The position numbers and the translations under genes were made by a program. A stretch of 64,000 nt of DNA from Escallonia rubra (taxonomy: Eukaryota; Streptophyta; Magnoliopsida; Escalloniales; Escalloniaceae), in the NCBI GenBank assembly GCA_033065855.1, contig JAVXUO010002005.1, positions 248,001 through 312,000 of the forward strand, read 5' to 3'. Position 1 is the first letter of the stretch, and each line of letters begins with the position of its first letter. The notes under the pieces were generated by a model that was given only the letters and a program-made list of their open reading frames with translations, had not been told where the DNA came from and did not search any database. Positions 1-11,239 of the stretch are shown piece after piece.

Positions 1-505
1 TTGACCGTCAAAAGGATGCGTGGAGCACGTTACTGGAAGTATGGGGTGGTGGGAGTCAAAAATTAGACCATGGGGTGTTCCGTGTAAAAGACCCCAAAGT
101 ATGGGGTTTTATGTACATTTAATCCTTCGTTTTTATGTACCTTTTATAATTTGTGTTATTTTTTTATTTTTAATTGCACACGCATCGCTGTGCTGACGAC
201 ACTAGTGTGTTTTATTTTCGTTAGAAAGACTTATTCATACATACTCTTCTAAAGATTTATCTTACTTATTCACTATCATGATGTGGTTAGAAAAAAATTC
301 ACGTAATATTTATTTCGTTTAGGATTTTACTCATTACGCGATCCGCGTTAAACTCATCAGTTGACACTTGACTGTTCTACCGTAATGAGTTTGATTACCA
401 AATCCTGTAACATCTACATGTATATGCTGGCAGACCTAATTAAAGATTTGAGTCTTTGATGCTGAGAAATTCAATTGTTCAACTTCTGTTCTTCTTTGGT
501 TGCAG

Positions 506-1838
506 GTACCCAGGGTATGGACCCGGATATGTATACCCCCAGGTCAGTAAATTCAATCCACATTAGTCATTGACAATTTTATTTATTTATACAATGAAGC
601 ACTTGAGATGTTAAGCTATAGTTGATTGAGAAGTAATGTGCTTCAGGCTTGATTTGTTTTATCTATATTTTCCAGGGTATTTATGGTTCATATGTGGGCC
701 AGCATCACTCTCAGATGTATGGTGTCTCAAGCGAGGTTAACACAAACTTGTTGACTTATGGTCAGCCTCCTCCTGGCAACCTTGGGTATAGACCAATCCA
801 GGGTTTTGTGATGCCAGGTCCTCATGTTGTGCAATATGGCAGACCTAATGTCAGTGGAGCAACCACAGAAAGCATTCCTACAATTCAAACGCCATACCTT
901 ACAGGTAATACGTTGTTCCTTAGAACCCTTTGTTTCCCTCAAGTATCCAGGTAGTTATGGATGAATAGCTTCTTGTGGATCTTACACCCTGCTTGTGTGC
1001 ATAGATTTACGTGATTGTAATGACGTCACATTTTCATGTACTTGTTCTTGGCCTTGTGGACTTTTGACTTGACTAACCCAAAGTGTGTGCACTGTTCCTG
1101 AACTACCCTGACTTGATACTCTTTAAAGTGGCTACTGCATTTCATGAATAAAGCATTGAGGAGGAATGTTGCATGGTCTGGAAGAACGAGCGCAAAGAAA
1201 CAGACAAGTAAAAGATAGCCAGATGTTGGGTCTAGATCTGTATCTTTTATTAGGCAACTGTGCTACATCTTTGAATGTAGGAATATAACGCCTCTAACCA
1301 ATTCCTGCTCAAAATCAGTATTGGTAGCTTTAAATATCCACATACCCTTCAGGGCTGAAAAATAAAAGTTCAGTTAAATAACTAAATTGAAGGAGAGCTG
1401 GCGAAATGGTGCACCGCACCAATATTAGAACAAAAGATGACTGCTATAGCTCTTTTACATGATTCTTTACAGTTCTTGGGGCTTACAAGTATATGAAGGC
1501 ATAATGGCACAATTGTGTAAAGTTTGGTGCCTTGTGGATCATGTCAAGAACACATGCAGTCAGACAAATACGCACGCGCGTGTGTTTGTGAGTCTGTGTG
1601 TTATCCATGTCAGAATCTAGTAATTCTTTTGGTACATATGTGTCCTTGTTGTGGTGTGACCACAACAAAATGGTTCGAGCTCTGAAACATTTTCCTGATG
1701 AAACTACAAAAAACTTAAGCTAAAAATAAGAATGGTTCTTTGGTTTCCTCAGGTATGGTTGCACCGTCATTGGGACAGGCACGGAGTACAGTTGCTGCTC
1801 ATCCTCCCCAATTTCCGCAGAGTAGTGGTTCTGATTAA
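506..1838 (+). CDS. RRM RNA-binding protein, RBM24/RBM38-like, C-terminal exons (5' part outside window)
   Basis: Three exons can be read: 506-542, 676-904 and 1753-1838, each bounded by AG and GT, in consistent phase and ending at TAA 1836-1838. They encode a low-complexity tail rich in Tyr, Gly, Pro and Gln: YPGYGPGYVYPQ, then a stretch with GQHHSQMYGV and GYRPIQGFVMPGPHVVQYG, then SIPTIQTPYLTG, and a Ser-rich end. This resembles the region downstream of the single RRM in plant RBM24/RBM38-like (ARP1-related) proteins, which bind RNA. The RRM itself would lie upstream of position 1, so the family call rests only on the tail and on remembered family members. Bases 1-505 read as the preceding intron. 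Nothing looks broken. Another Tyr/Gly-rich RNA-binding family is the main alternative. Confidence 0.68.
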
Positions 1839-4800
1839 GCGGCATATGGAATAATCAAAGAAACAAGTGATGTCTGGAGGTATAACTTGTGGTTATTCCC
1901 AAAATTTCTACCTGGAGATTGTCACTTTTTCTCCAACAGTTAGTGGTCAAATGCAGGGCCAAGAGCACCCGCTACTTGAGTGGCAGACTTCGAATCCGAC
2001 CTTGCAAGTTATCATTGCTTGCATTCAAGAGGTAATCCTCAAATTCAAAGTAGGCAGTTCTAGATAGTTATATGTTACATACTGATAGAAAGCTGGATGT
2101 ATTCTTGACTTATCTCAAAGATTGGTCTCTCCAGGTCTATGGATTAGGTTTGTGGTTGTGAATCGGCTTATTGATTCATTACATGTTGGGAGCAAATTTG
2201 AAACAGCACCGAACTTGAAGCATCAGTAAGTTGTTCATATTGAGAGATTGGCCAATGGAGCATTTTATGTCCTCATTGCAAACTTGTCTCAAATCTTTTA
2301 TGTGATTTGAGTGCCACTAAAATTTTCTTGGACTTCGAAAATAAAACCACTTGGAGATATCTTTTCTCACAATCCTGAGTTGTCAATCCTTTTAAAAGGC
2401 ATGGGATGACCAAGGGAAATGCCATCAGGTCTGCCACGTTTATTAGGAGGAACACTTGTCTGTTGTAAGGAGTCTCATGTTCCCTCGTGCAGTTTGACCA
2501 TACCCCTCCTGGATTCAAAAATTTGTGGTTAAAGAAACCAGAATTCGCGCGAAGGTTGATACCTGTCTGGGGAGTTACTTGTTGTGTTGGGAATCTGGTA
2601 AGAAAAGATGCAGAAAAGATTACCTAAGTGGGACTGATTTGGGTGGCTGTGGAGCTACATATAGCTAGAGCCATGGAGGCTATTGAGCATTAGATAATCT
2701 TGAAACTGTAGGGTTTTGTAAAAGCATGAGCTACACAGGATAGCTGACTTTTAAAGCGGAGATAAGGATGATTTTGATTGCAAAGTGTCAGGATGCTTAA
2801 TTCTCGAACTTTGTTGTGAAAGAGAGTGACCTCAATATATATCTTCCATTTGGCTACTAGCTCATAAAAAAGAAACAGAATAGGTGAAGTGTTGTTGATG
2901 AGGACTTGGAGGGTGATGGTGCTACTGCGCCTTTTCTCTGAGGATATTGCAGCTAGGCCCTGCTATGGTGGAGTTGAGTTTGTGAGCAGGATTGTCTTGC
3001 GAGACCTTCCAAGAAATGTGAAGCTTTTGGAAGTCTGCATCATTCATTGATTTCAAGCTGATCAGCTTGGTGGTTAGGATGTAAAAGTTGGTAGCTGTGG
3101 TTCTTTTACCAAGAGTGGATTGTAAGATTTTGAAGTCCCAGGCTCTTCTGTCAGGCGGTGGCAAATTTTTGGCAGTGTCTTGGTAGCTGCAGTATATTAT
3201 TTCAAGCAATATAAACAGTGAGCATGGTATGTCTTTCAAGCTTGATGTCAAGCCTACAACCACGCCAATTTGGAATTTGTTGGTTACATGATGAAGAGTA
3301 TGGGTACTAGATGCGATGGTTAGAGGTTATTGTTTTCTTAATCTCATGAAAAGTTAGATTGGAGCAAGCAATGGTTAGGTGTCCATGGGTAGGGATGCAA
3401 ACAGTCCGAGATCTTTATGAGTAGGCTTGTTGGTCAGGCTCGTTAGTGCTTGTACCTTTAGCAAACTGACCGAGCTTTGGAATCTTTGGCTGGTTGCTTG
3501 AAACTTGTAGACTTGTTTGTGAGGAAACCACCAAGTGAGCCCTTGCCAACCTATGAAATGAGATCTCGACTCATACAAGCTCGTTTATGCTGTATATATT
3601 TGATGTTTACGTAACGCATCAAAAGTTCATCACATGCTTATATATTAAACGCATACGCTTGTAGGCATGCTTTACAGCATCTACTATCTAGCTTGCTCCA
3701 AGTTTGAACACGAGCTTGAACTGCCAGCCATCTTAAACGAGCAAGATGATCCGACAATGAGATCTCGTTGTCCTCATAAACTTGAGCTTGAACCTGTTTT
3801 TCATGGTCATCACAACAAGAAGCTGAGCCTGAGAGACACTAAACTTGAATGAGTCCAAGGGCCAGCCCGTCCATACATGCTGAAATCTCGACTTGTTTAT
3901 AGGAGTTATTACAATTTGGAGCTAGCTAGTTTCTTCTCTGATGGAGTGATGGAGATCACAGATGGATCAACATGCCACGGATGAGGATCGTGTTTACAAA
4001 AGGTTGAAAAGCGTAGCTAAAAGCCTGGGCACCAGTTTTCTGTACAGGGGTCAGAAATTAACCTTGATTAGGATGAGTCTGTCCAGTTTGCCCAGTCAAT
4101 ACTCGTCATTGTTCACAATTCATATGATAATGGACAAGACTTTGGGAAAGCTTTTGAGGGTGTTTATTATGCTGTTCTTTCTAGAGCAACTTCTTAAATA
4201 TATTTTCTAGAATTATATATCTTCCTGGCTGATTCTTGTTGGCTTTGGCCTTGCAGGTCATCTGTAGTCATGGTCACCAAGGATAACATGGACTTGCAGT
4301 TGCTCTGAAACCCGGAGTACAAAATGTGGAAGGCTGTGGACCGCTTTGTCACCACCATTTAACAGACATGTTCCACCAGGGCTTTATGTTACTGGTGGAG
4401 TACGTAGGATTGCGGGGATATGGTTTCCCACAATCATGTAGGAGGATCAACATCTGATTCCTCAATGATCTATACCCAGGGTTTGGGTCTGCGATCATAT
4501 CTAAGTGTGCCTGACTGCGTCTTTACATCAACTGTTCTAACATTCCTTGACAGCAAGGCATAGTTGACGAAGACTTTTAAACTACATTTGATGTTTCTTA
4601 GCTGAAGACTCTGGTTTCAGTGATTCTGGATCCAGGTCGATCAACAAAGGTTTATCAAGTGCTGGAAGATTCAACTTGCTCTTGGACTTTGGTCTTTTGG
4701 TGGCCAAGATCAAGAACTTGTAATATTGAAGGATCCGTCGGATGAAGGGAAGTAGGATTGTTATGTAGGAAAGATTCTTTGATTTGGTTAGTTTCCTGTC

Positions 4801-4849
4801 TCGTCTACTTGGAAGGAAGGATTGTGCACATGTTTTTGGATAGGAAATC
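1839..4849. other. 3' UTR and gene-free spacer
   Basis: The sequence after the TAA at 1838 should include the 3' UTR of the RRM gene; its end cannot be fixed. No open frame longer than about 110 codons occurs and none has a recognisable domain. About 3380-3880 holds repeated words of the type GAGCTTGAAC and AGGCTTGTTGG, which look like a decayed copy of a common plant dispersed repeat. I see no RNA gene here. Confidence 0.5.
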
Positions 4850-5915
4850 TGTTAAATGGGTAAGTTGTCCAAATATTTGGATGACACTGAAACGTTAGAA
4901 CAGTTTCAACCTTGTACTTTACGGTCTAACTCTCAACAAGGCTTTTCTCTCTCTAAAAACCTTTTTCTCTGCCTTCTCTCTAGAAGCTCATCACAAAAGG
5001 CTACCCTAGCCGCCCCACCGTGCTTCGGCGCGCGTGGGGCGGTGGCCGCTCCGGCGGCATAATATGTATTTTTGTCGTAACGTATGTGTGGTGGTACCAT
5101 TTCGAGGAGTGATCGGAATTTGGCCGGCGACATCACTGAAGGGAAGACGACATCGCGATGACGGCGCCTATCCTCTGATCTGATCGGAGATAGCGAACTT
5201 GCCGGCAAAGCTCAGATCTCGGTCGATCTTGCCACTGACCGGATGACGACGACGGCTCGACGAAGGGCACGTCTCCCCTGAACCGATCGGCAATAGCGCA
5301 TCACCGGAAGGCTGGCCGCGGCTCTCCTAAAATGATCGGAGATGGAGCCCTTTCCTGAAAATCTCCGTTCTTCTTTGCTCTAGCCTGATCTATGTAGATC
5401 GGCTAGATCTGCATCTTCTCTACTGCTCAGAGAATGTGACCGGATTCTTATCGGCGGTGGCCGGAATTCACCGACGGTGACCGAAAATTTTTTGACAGTG
5501 GTCGGAATGGCGTTTAACCAGATTTTCTGGATTACTTTCCTCCTTTTGCATCTTCCCTTTTTTGTCGTTCCTATTTTGTGGTAGTTGATCTTGGGTGTGG
5601 GGTTTGTATGGTTGGTTGTTTTCGGGTCTGTGAGACATTTTGGGCACTGTTTTGGCTAACGCCTGTTGTAGTAGGGTCCTAGCCCTTTTTTAGGCTTAAT
5701 TTGGGGTCCCCTGGTGTCTTGGGAGGGAGGGGTGGGGTAGAGGGCAGTTTGGGGTTGTTTTGGGGGGGTAGGGTGGGGGGGGGGGGGGGTTACGGGCTTG
5801 TAGGGGGGTATATTGACTCAATGGGGTCCAATCGGGTAATCCGGGGTATGGTCATTGGGGTGGGGAAGCTAGGAGTGGGTTTAAGCCAAAATTGGCTCAG
5901 AAAACAGCATTAGGC
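4850..5915. other. GC-rich noncoding stretch of unknown origin
   Basis: A pyrimidine-rich leader-like part (4920-4985) is followed by a CG-rich part (5005-5060) and several short repeats of the form GGTGGCCGGAA (about 5450-5510). It then becomes G/T-rich on the + strand to about 5900. The composition is unlike the AT-rich neighbours on both sides. It could be the 5' region of a decayed LINE or captured sequence. The open frames on both strands show no domain and appear to be composition effects. Confidence 0.35.
5755..5812 (+). repeat. G-tract cluster with quadruplex potential
   Basis: Runs of G occur at 5762-5768, 5771-5773, 5775-5789 and 5813-5818, separated by very short spacers. Four or more G-runs this close on one strand meet the usual pattern for an intramolecular G-quadruplex. 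Nothing shows that it forms or acts in vivo. Confidence 0.6.
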
Positions 5916-5937
5916 AACATCTAACTAGTAGTATAAG

Positions 5938-6265
5938 TCAATAGAGCCGATGAGCTTTTTGTAGAACGGTCAGCCGTTCTGAACCCATCAAAGAGATATT
6001 ATTAATGAATAACTTGATATAAAAAAAATTATTAGCTAAAGTCCAGAGAACAGTACAACTCAGAGTCATCACAGTTGTAAGCAAGCGATCAATACAAACA
6101 ACAAAGCATGCAAATGAAGCCATAGGTGACCCTAACTCATCTACGGCTTCCATACTGATACACGTGCGGAATTGCTCGTAAAACCGAACCATGTTACAAC
6201 ATAAAGAAATTGGCCGAACACCCAATACAAGAAAGAGACAGGAGTGCAGAAGTATTGTTTTATCT
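5938..6265 (-). mobile_element. Possible LINE 3' tail, left flank of E1
   Basis: Read on the minus strand, this stretch has the look of a plant LINE 3' untranslated end, with pyrimidine-rich text, a TTGATGGGTTCAG-like segment and AAAAGCTCATCGGC near its end. The LINE coding remnant on the other side of E1 (15849-16700, minus) would run directly into it if E1 were removed. I infer that E1 split one LINE copy in two. The sequence similarity is from memory and weak, so this remains a hypothesis. Confidence 0.3.
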
Positions 6266-6278
6266 GAAACATATATAC

Positions 6279-6333
<55 letters not shown>

Positions 6334-6338
6334 TATAT
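6266..6338. repeat. (AT)n microsatellite at the left border of E1
   Basis: An interrupted TA dinucleotide tract ends directly at the terminal inverted repeat of E1. The right flank of E1 (15849-15857) is also TA-repeat, so the element sits in a TA microsatellite. Confidence 0.85.
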
Positions 6339-6339
6339 G

Positions 6340-6600
6340 GAGTTGATCCGTTGAGAGCGCTAGCAAAATAAGAGATTTTGCTAGCGCGATTTGGGATGGA
6401 CGGCCCAGATCTTTTTTTTTTCAAAAGCTGTCAGCCGTCCGCGACACAGTGTCGCGAACAGGATTTTTTACCAGATTGCCCCTCCCCTCATCATCTACAC
6501 TGTGTAGCGGACGGCTTTTTTGTCCTAACAACCGTCAGTCAAAAAGTCGTCCGCGACACTATCTCGGGGACGACTTTTTGCCTGACGGTGGTCAAGTCAT
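6340..6600. repeat. E1 left terminal inverted repeat
   Basis: It pairs with about 15590-15848. It contains, in order, the outer GAGTTGATCCGTTGA, a perfect hairpin with 13-bp stem GCGCTAGCAAAAT (6357-6369 and 6375-6387, loop 6370-6374), the block GGATGGACGGCCCAGATC, a T tract, and subterminal palindromes at 6437-6459 (GTCCGCGACAC type), about 6491-6513 and about 6546-6568. Further decayed palindromes occur at about 6667 and 6706, just inside the repeat. Confidence 0.85.
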
Positions 6601-6732
6601 CCATATCCCCCCTGACAGTTGTCACATCAGTCATGTCGCCCCACGACTGTTACTTTGTCATTATCTCTCAGTCTGTGACACTATGTAGCGGACGGTTTTT
6701 ACTGTCTGTTACTCTATGTAGCGGACGTAAGA

Positions 6733-6739
6733 TATAAAA
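6733..6739 (+). promoter_or_regulatory. TATA box candidate for the E1 PMD-ULP gene
   Basis: TATAAAA lies just inside the left terminal repeat, followed by a pyrimidine-rich leader and a 5' UTR intron. The position is right for a promoter of the + strand gene starting at 7270. No transcript evidence is available. Confidence 0.45.
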
Positions 6740-6746
6740 CTTCGAA

Positions 6747-6838
6747 ACTCTCATTCATTCCTTCTTCTCACAAATTTATCTAGCAGCGTTGGCAAGCAAA
6801 ACTCTTATTCATTCCTTCTTCTCACAAATTTATCTAGC
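6747..6838 (+). repeat. 54-bp tandem duplication in the leader of the E1 PMD gene
   Basis: A segment running from ACTCTCATTCATTCC to ATTTATCTAGC (6747-6784) recurs at 6801-6838 with one substitution. It falls in the inferred 5' leader, just upstream of the 5' UTR intron donor near 6888 (CACGTAAGT). Confidence 0.8.
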
Positions 6839-6976
6839 GGCAACGCAATTTCTTCCCAAGAAATCCTTTAATCGTCTCATCAATCACGTAAGTTCACAAA
6901 CCAATCTGTTGTTCGTTCATAGTCATGAGTTGTTATGAGTATTGCGGCTCATGCATGGTTTTGAATATGTATTGAG

Positions 6977-7200
6977 CATGTGCTAGCGTTTGTCATGTAT
7001 TGAGCATGTGCTAGTTGTTATGAGTATTGCGGCTTATTTGATCATGTGCTAGCGTTCGTAAAAGCCGATTCCGTGTATGTATGTATGTATGTATATATAT
7101 ATATATATATATATACAACATGTGAACTTATGTAAGCACATGCTAGCGTTGTATATATTATGCACGTGCTAGCGTTGTATGTATTATGCATGTGCTAGCG
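6977..7200 (+). repeat. Six copies of a CATGTGCTAGCG motif in the 5' UTR intron of the E1 PMD gene
   Basis: The motif or a one- to two-base variant occurs at 6977, 7005, 7043, 7137, 7163 and 7189, around a (TA)n run at 7090-7117. The core GCTAGCG is shared with the terminal hairpin stem of E1. A related copy (CGCTAGCACATGC on the + strand, 25150-25162) sits at the equivalent place in E2, next to its own TA run. Confidence 0.7.
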
Positions 7201-7269
7201 TTGTATGTTTGAGAGAGTTTGATAAAAGCTTCCAACCTTGCCGTTTTTCCATAATTTCAGTTGAAAAAA

Positions 7270-8790
7270 ATGGATTTTAACTTTGGACCTGAAGATCCCT
7301 CCGTATTATACAACCAGGCAAACCATATCAGTACGCTCATATGGGATGGTGGAGTAAGATACTTTTTTTTTTTTATCAACTTTCTTATTCTTACGAACGT
7401 TGTATACAGTCTGTTTTGCTTAAATTGTATTTATTAATTCGTAGGAAATAGCACTTCTCAACATGGTATAATTTCAAAGCCTGGAAATTGAACAAATACC
7501 ACAAAAAATTACTGCGTGGGATTGGGTTTGATATTTTCACGCAAGGGCAGATCTTTCAACACCTTGACCGGCCCTTAATAGGTGCCCTTGTTGAAAGGTG
7601 GAGTACGTTTCACTTCCCTCTTAGAGAGATGACAATTACCCTAGAAGATGTAGGGTTCATCTTAAGGTTACCGATGATGGGGTGGCCGGTAATTGCTCCT
7701 CTGTCAGAAGTAACGAATAAGAGAACCGCCAGGGACTTCTTCACTTCAATACCTCAGGAACAATTTAGCATTGGTGGTATAAATTTAAAGTGGTTGGTAG
7801 ATACTACAAGGTTTTGCCGGAAAACTACACGGACGAGATGCTTGTGCTGTACACACAAGCCTTCAACTTGTGGGTGATGTGGGCAATTTTATTCTCAACG
7901 ACGTCGAAGAATACGGTCAGCGTGACATATTTACCGTTGTTGGGTAACCTGCGGGAGGTTGGGGATTATGCCTAGGGTGCAACAACTCTTGCGTACCTGT
8001 ACCGAGCATTGCACAAGGCAACGAGGCCCGACTCCAAAGCTATATGTGCATGTCTCTCGCTATTGCAGGTATATCATATAAATCTTGATTACGTGTTCGA
8101 TTTTTTTTGTTGAATCGACAATAAATTTTGACGATACTTTATATAATTTGTCTTTGCTCTCAGGTGTGGTCTTATGAACACCTTGCTACTGGCGCACCCA
8201 GGCGTAGGGACGGAACCTATAATGTATGGCCTCGGTTGTGTGCCTGAGAGTACAGCCGGAAGGACAACCACTACCCGAGGAGAGACGATCCCCATCACAA
8301 CATTACGTACTATCGAGGGGAGCTCGACTCGCTATCTCCAGGCCAGATGCGTTGGGCACCGTACAAACATTTGGAGCGACGGGTGGGAGAGTCGTTCGTC
8401 TTCACGCTCTCCAGGTTACAATGCACACCCCTGATCCATTTCGAGGTCGCAGAGTAGTAGCTGCCAGATCGCGTTATGCGTCATTTTGACTGCCTGCATG
8501 GGTTCCCAGCCGATGCCCCGAATATGAAGGTTAACTGGAACCCACCGGGTGTCGGACAGTTTTGTAAGGCGAATGCGCACGACTTGTGCGCACGAGAAAT
8601 TAAGGTTTGGAATTCCTGGTAGGAAACGCTGGCGGCCATTGTGTCAGAGCCTGACCCTGTGATCAGCACCGAACAGTACAATGAGTGGTACTACCGCATC
8701 ACTTGGAGGAGATTAGCCCCGGTAAGGTTTGAACGCGGAGAGAGGTACGCGTCTAGGGGTCAGATCGATGAGGGTATGTCATGCGATCTG
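7270..8790 (+). pseudogene. Plant mobile domain (PMD) part of the E1 PMD-ULP gene, broken
   Basis: Exon 1 (7270-7353, phase 0) starts MDFNFGPEDPSVLYNQANHI and is preceded by a 5' UTR intron ending TTTCAG at about 7260. A conserved start is supported by E2, whose copy begins MVFNPGPEDPSVLYDQANHI. Exon 2 begins near 7445 and encodes PMD hallmarks: LIGALVERWSTFHFPLREM, TITLEDVGFILRLPMMGWPV and TARDFFTSIP. It ends at the donor at 8069. A third exon from about 8162 carries WSYEHLATGAPRRRDGTYNV and SPGQMRWAPYKHLE, and the last part has NEWYYRITWRR. PMD (aminotransferase-like) proteins are found in MULEs and in host proteins such as MAIN/MAIL1. Breaks include indels near the start of exon 2, TGA in the third exon and TAG near 8620. 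A ULP protease part follows, probably as one fused gene. Confidence 0.8.
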
Positions 8791-8880
8791 GTAAGTTGCC
8801 CAACAACTGCTTTACATTGAATTTGAGGATTGTAAGTGTGTGTTTGAAGTTACTTATTTATTATCTCTTTGGGGATGTAG

Positions 8881-10357
8881 GTTAATGCCTCGCTCGCCTT
8901 CTTCTAGAATTTGAGTGAGCGGAGGGATCTAGTGGATGCAATGGGCAAGGAGCTTCGCCAACAGGCTGATGAGTTGGCGTTTGGCTGCGGGAATTTTTTG
9001 CGCCAAGCATCGAGACAGCCTTGGGGGCGTCAACTCGAGAATGGGTTATCCGGGGTGGCAGGCCTCTTATGTGAGCGAGGGATACGGTGATCCCTCGGGA
9101 CAGACTTCGGGGGTGAGCCAGGGATACGGTGGTCCCTCTGTACCGCCAATCACTATGGGACAGGCTCAAGCTCTGTGGGAAGATTACAGTGCACCCTCGT
9201 TCTCTTTGCTTTCTGACTCGGAACCCCAACCCCTCTCTCAGAGTCAAGTCACGCAGGACTGGGGTTTCAGAAACATCAGTCTATCCGAGACACTGCCCAT
9301 TGTCCCGTGGGCGGGACCATCTGTTGCCGAAGGAGGGCAATATCCCTGGTCGACCCCCGAAAAAGATATCGCAAAGGGCATCTATTGAGGCCCCTAAAGC
9401 GGCATAAACGCCAACTAATCCAAGAGCGTTATTTTAGTGCCCCCCCCCCTGAGACAAAGCGTCGTATAGTGTGGATCACCCGGAGGGCATGGATTACTGT
9501 TGCTCGTGGGGAGAAATGGCCTCGCTGGCTCCGGGGGATTGGTTAGACAACGGTGTCATCTCGACCTACGTGGAGATTCTGAATGATAGGGGTCGAGAGC
9601 GGCTGGACAAGTATCCACACGTTTTTATGGTGGATGCTTTTTTTCATAGCCTCATAGTATCTGAATGGCGTGAGTGGGTCGATCGAAGGCGGAAGAAAAA
9701 GTTGAGCGATTGGAGACCGTTCGCTAACCTACGAGCGTATCTTACTAAGGATAGTCCAGTGAGCACAAGGGTTGCCGACGTGTTTCTAATCCCATTTTTA
9801 GGGGAAAGCCACTGGTAATTGGTTTGCTATGAACCAACACAGAAGGTTGTATCAGTCATCGACAGTCTCCATGACGATACCATCCACATGTCTGTGTTGC
9901 AGATGTACAAAGCCCAGTTGGATGCTATGGTAATCTTACGATTGTTGTTTAATGCTTATTGTAACTTGCCAATTGTAAATGTTAACTCGTGTCTTACGCT
10001 GTTTTCTATTTCTCATAGAATCTACTTTGTGCCATGGTCCACTCTATCCGTGATGTAAGAGTACCGGCGTGGCCAAAGCTCCAATTTCGATTGAAGAAGG
10101 GGAGGCCCAAGCAACATAATACTTCGGACTGCGGTGTCTTCGTCTGCGTGTATATGGATTATATTTTTCAGTCTGAGAGCCTCAAGGCGGCCGTCTGGAA
10201 TCAAGAATACGCACAAGGCTTTAGATATAGGATAGCTTGGCAAATTATGAAAGGCCAGGCTAGATTAGGTTTATTGAAAATCCGTCTAAGGAAAAGAATC
10301 CGGCTCAACATAAGGACCTCAGTTGACATTGTAACATTCGAATCAATTTTTTTTTAA
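8881..10357 (+). pseudogene. Ulp1-like C48 cysteine protease part of the E1 PMD-ULP gene, broken
   Basis: After a low-complexity linker (about 8900-9480, with a C run at 9441), the sequence encodes a Ulp1 catalytic domain: GDWLDNGVISTYVEIL, FMVDAFFHSLIVSEWREW, VADVFLIPFLGESHW (catalytic His), then SVIDSLHDD (Asp). After an intron at about 9931-10018 come NLLCAMVHSIRDV and NTSDCGVFVCVYMDYI (catalytic Cys). The reading frame ends near 10357. C48 proteases remove SUMO or related modifiers; the role of MULE-borne copies is unknown. All three catalytic positions are still recognisable, but TAA follows the His-Trp at about 9818 and the linker holds several stops and frame changes. The intron position is shared with E2. 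The protease and PMD parts probably form one gene. Confidence 0.8.
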
Positions 10358-10589
10358 TAAATCTTGATTATTTTTATGAAAGTTGTCATTGATTTGATTT
10401 AATTTGTGTTGAGGATAAGTTGATTTGTGTTGAAGACGATTGATTTGACTATTTGTGTTGAAATCAGTTGACATTTGATTTGCGTTGCTTTGATTTGAGT
10501 TGACGTATATATATGGGTTTTTTTGCTCTCATTGAATGATTGAATGGTGGGAAACAAAACTAGGAAAAGTTCTAAAAATTATTTATGTT

Positions 10590-11235
10590 GCACCATCAGC
10601 TACACAGTGTAGCGGATGTATAGAAAGCAAAAAAATTTCTAAGTGGTGGAGTCAGAGTTACTGTTGCGCCGTCCGCTACACAGTGTAGCGGATGTATAGA
10701 AAACAAAAAAAATTCCAAGTGTTGGAATTCAGAGTTTCTGTTGCGCCGTTTGCTACACAGTGTGGTGGACGTAGAGAAAGCAAAAAAAATTCTAAGTGTT
10801 AGGGGTCAGAGTTTCAGTTGCCCCGTCCGCTACACAGTGTGGCGGACGTAGAGAAAGCAAAAAAATTTCTACGTGTAGGAGTTCAGAGATTTTGCTGCGC
10901 CGTCCGCTACACAGTGTAGTGGACGTATAGAAAGCAAAAAAAATTTCAAGTGTTGGAGTTAGAGTTTCTGCTACGCCGTACGCTACACAGTGTTGCGGAC
11001 GTATAGAAAGCAAAAAAAATTCTAAGTGTTGGAGTCATAGTTTCTGCTGCGCCGTCCGCTACACAGTGTAGCAGACGTATAAAAAGCAAAAAACATTTTA
11101 AGTGTTGGAGTCCAGAGTTTCTGCTGCACCGTCCGCTACACAGTGTAGCGGACGTATAGAAAGAAAAAAAATTCTAAGTGTTGGAGTTTTTAGACTTTGC
11201 AGATATGTCCGCTACATTGTGTAGCGGACATGGTT
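10590..11235. repeat. About nine tandem copies of a 77-bp unit, each with a palindrome (E1)
   Basis: Copies recur every 76-77 bp: the right palindrome arm starts at about 10608, 10684, 10761, 10838, 10915, 10991, 11067, 11144 and 11220. Each unit contains a near-palindrome with arms like GTCCGCTACAC around one base, then GTATAGAAAGCAAAAAA, TTCTAAGTGTTGGAGT and TTTCTGCTGCGCC. The array lies between the 3' ends of the two convergent E1 genes. E2 has a homologous array at 21290-21650 in the opposite orientation. Confidence 0.92.
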
Positions 11236-11239
11236 ATAA

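Noticed and set aside
4856-5208. Overlapping frames on both strands in a GC-rich patch
   Set aside because: High GC lowers stop density. No domain, splice context or start support was found.
5938-6366. A 142-codon minus-strand frame
   Set aside because: Its start is made of the TA microsatellite (an Ile/Tyr/His run) and it crosses the E1 border.
10590-11235. Regularly spaced repeats that could suggest a CRISPR-like array
   Set aside because: The units are contiguous 77-bp tandem copies with similar spacers, inside a plant transposon. There is no repeat/unique-spacer pattern.
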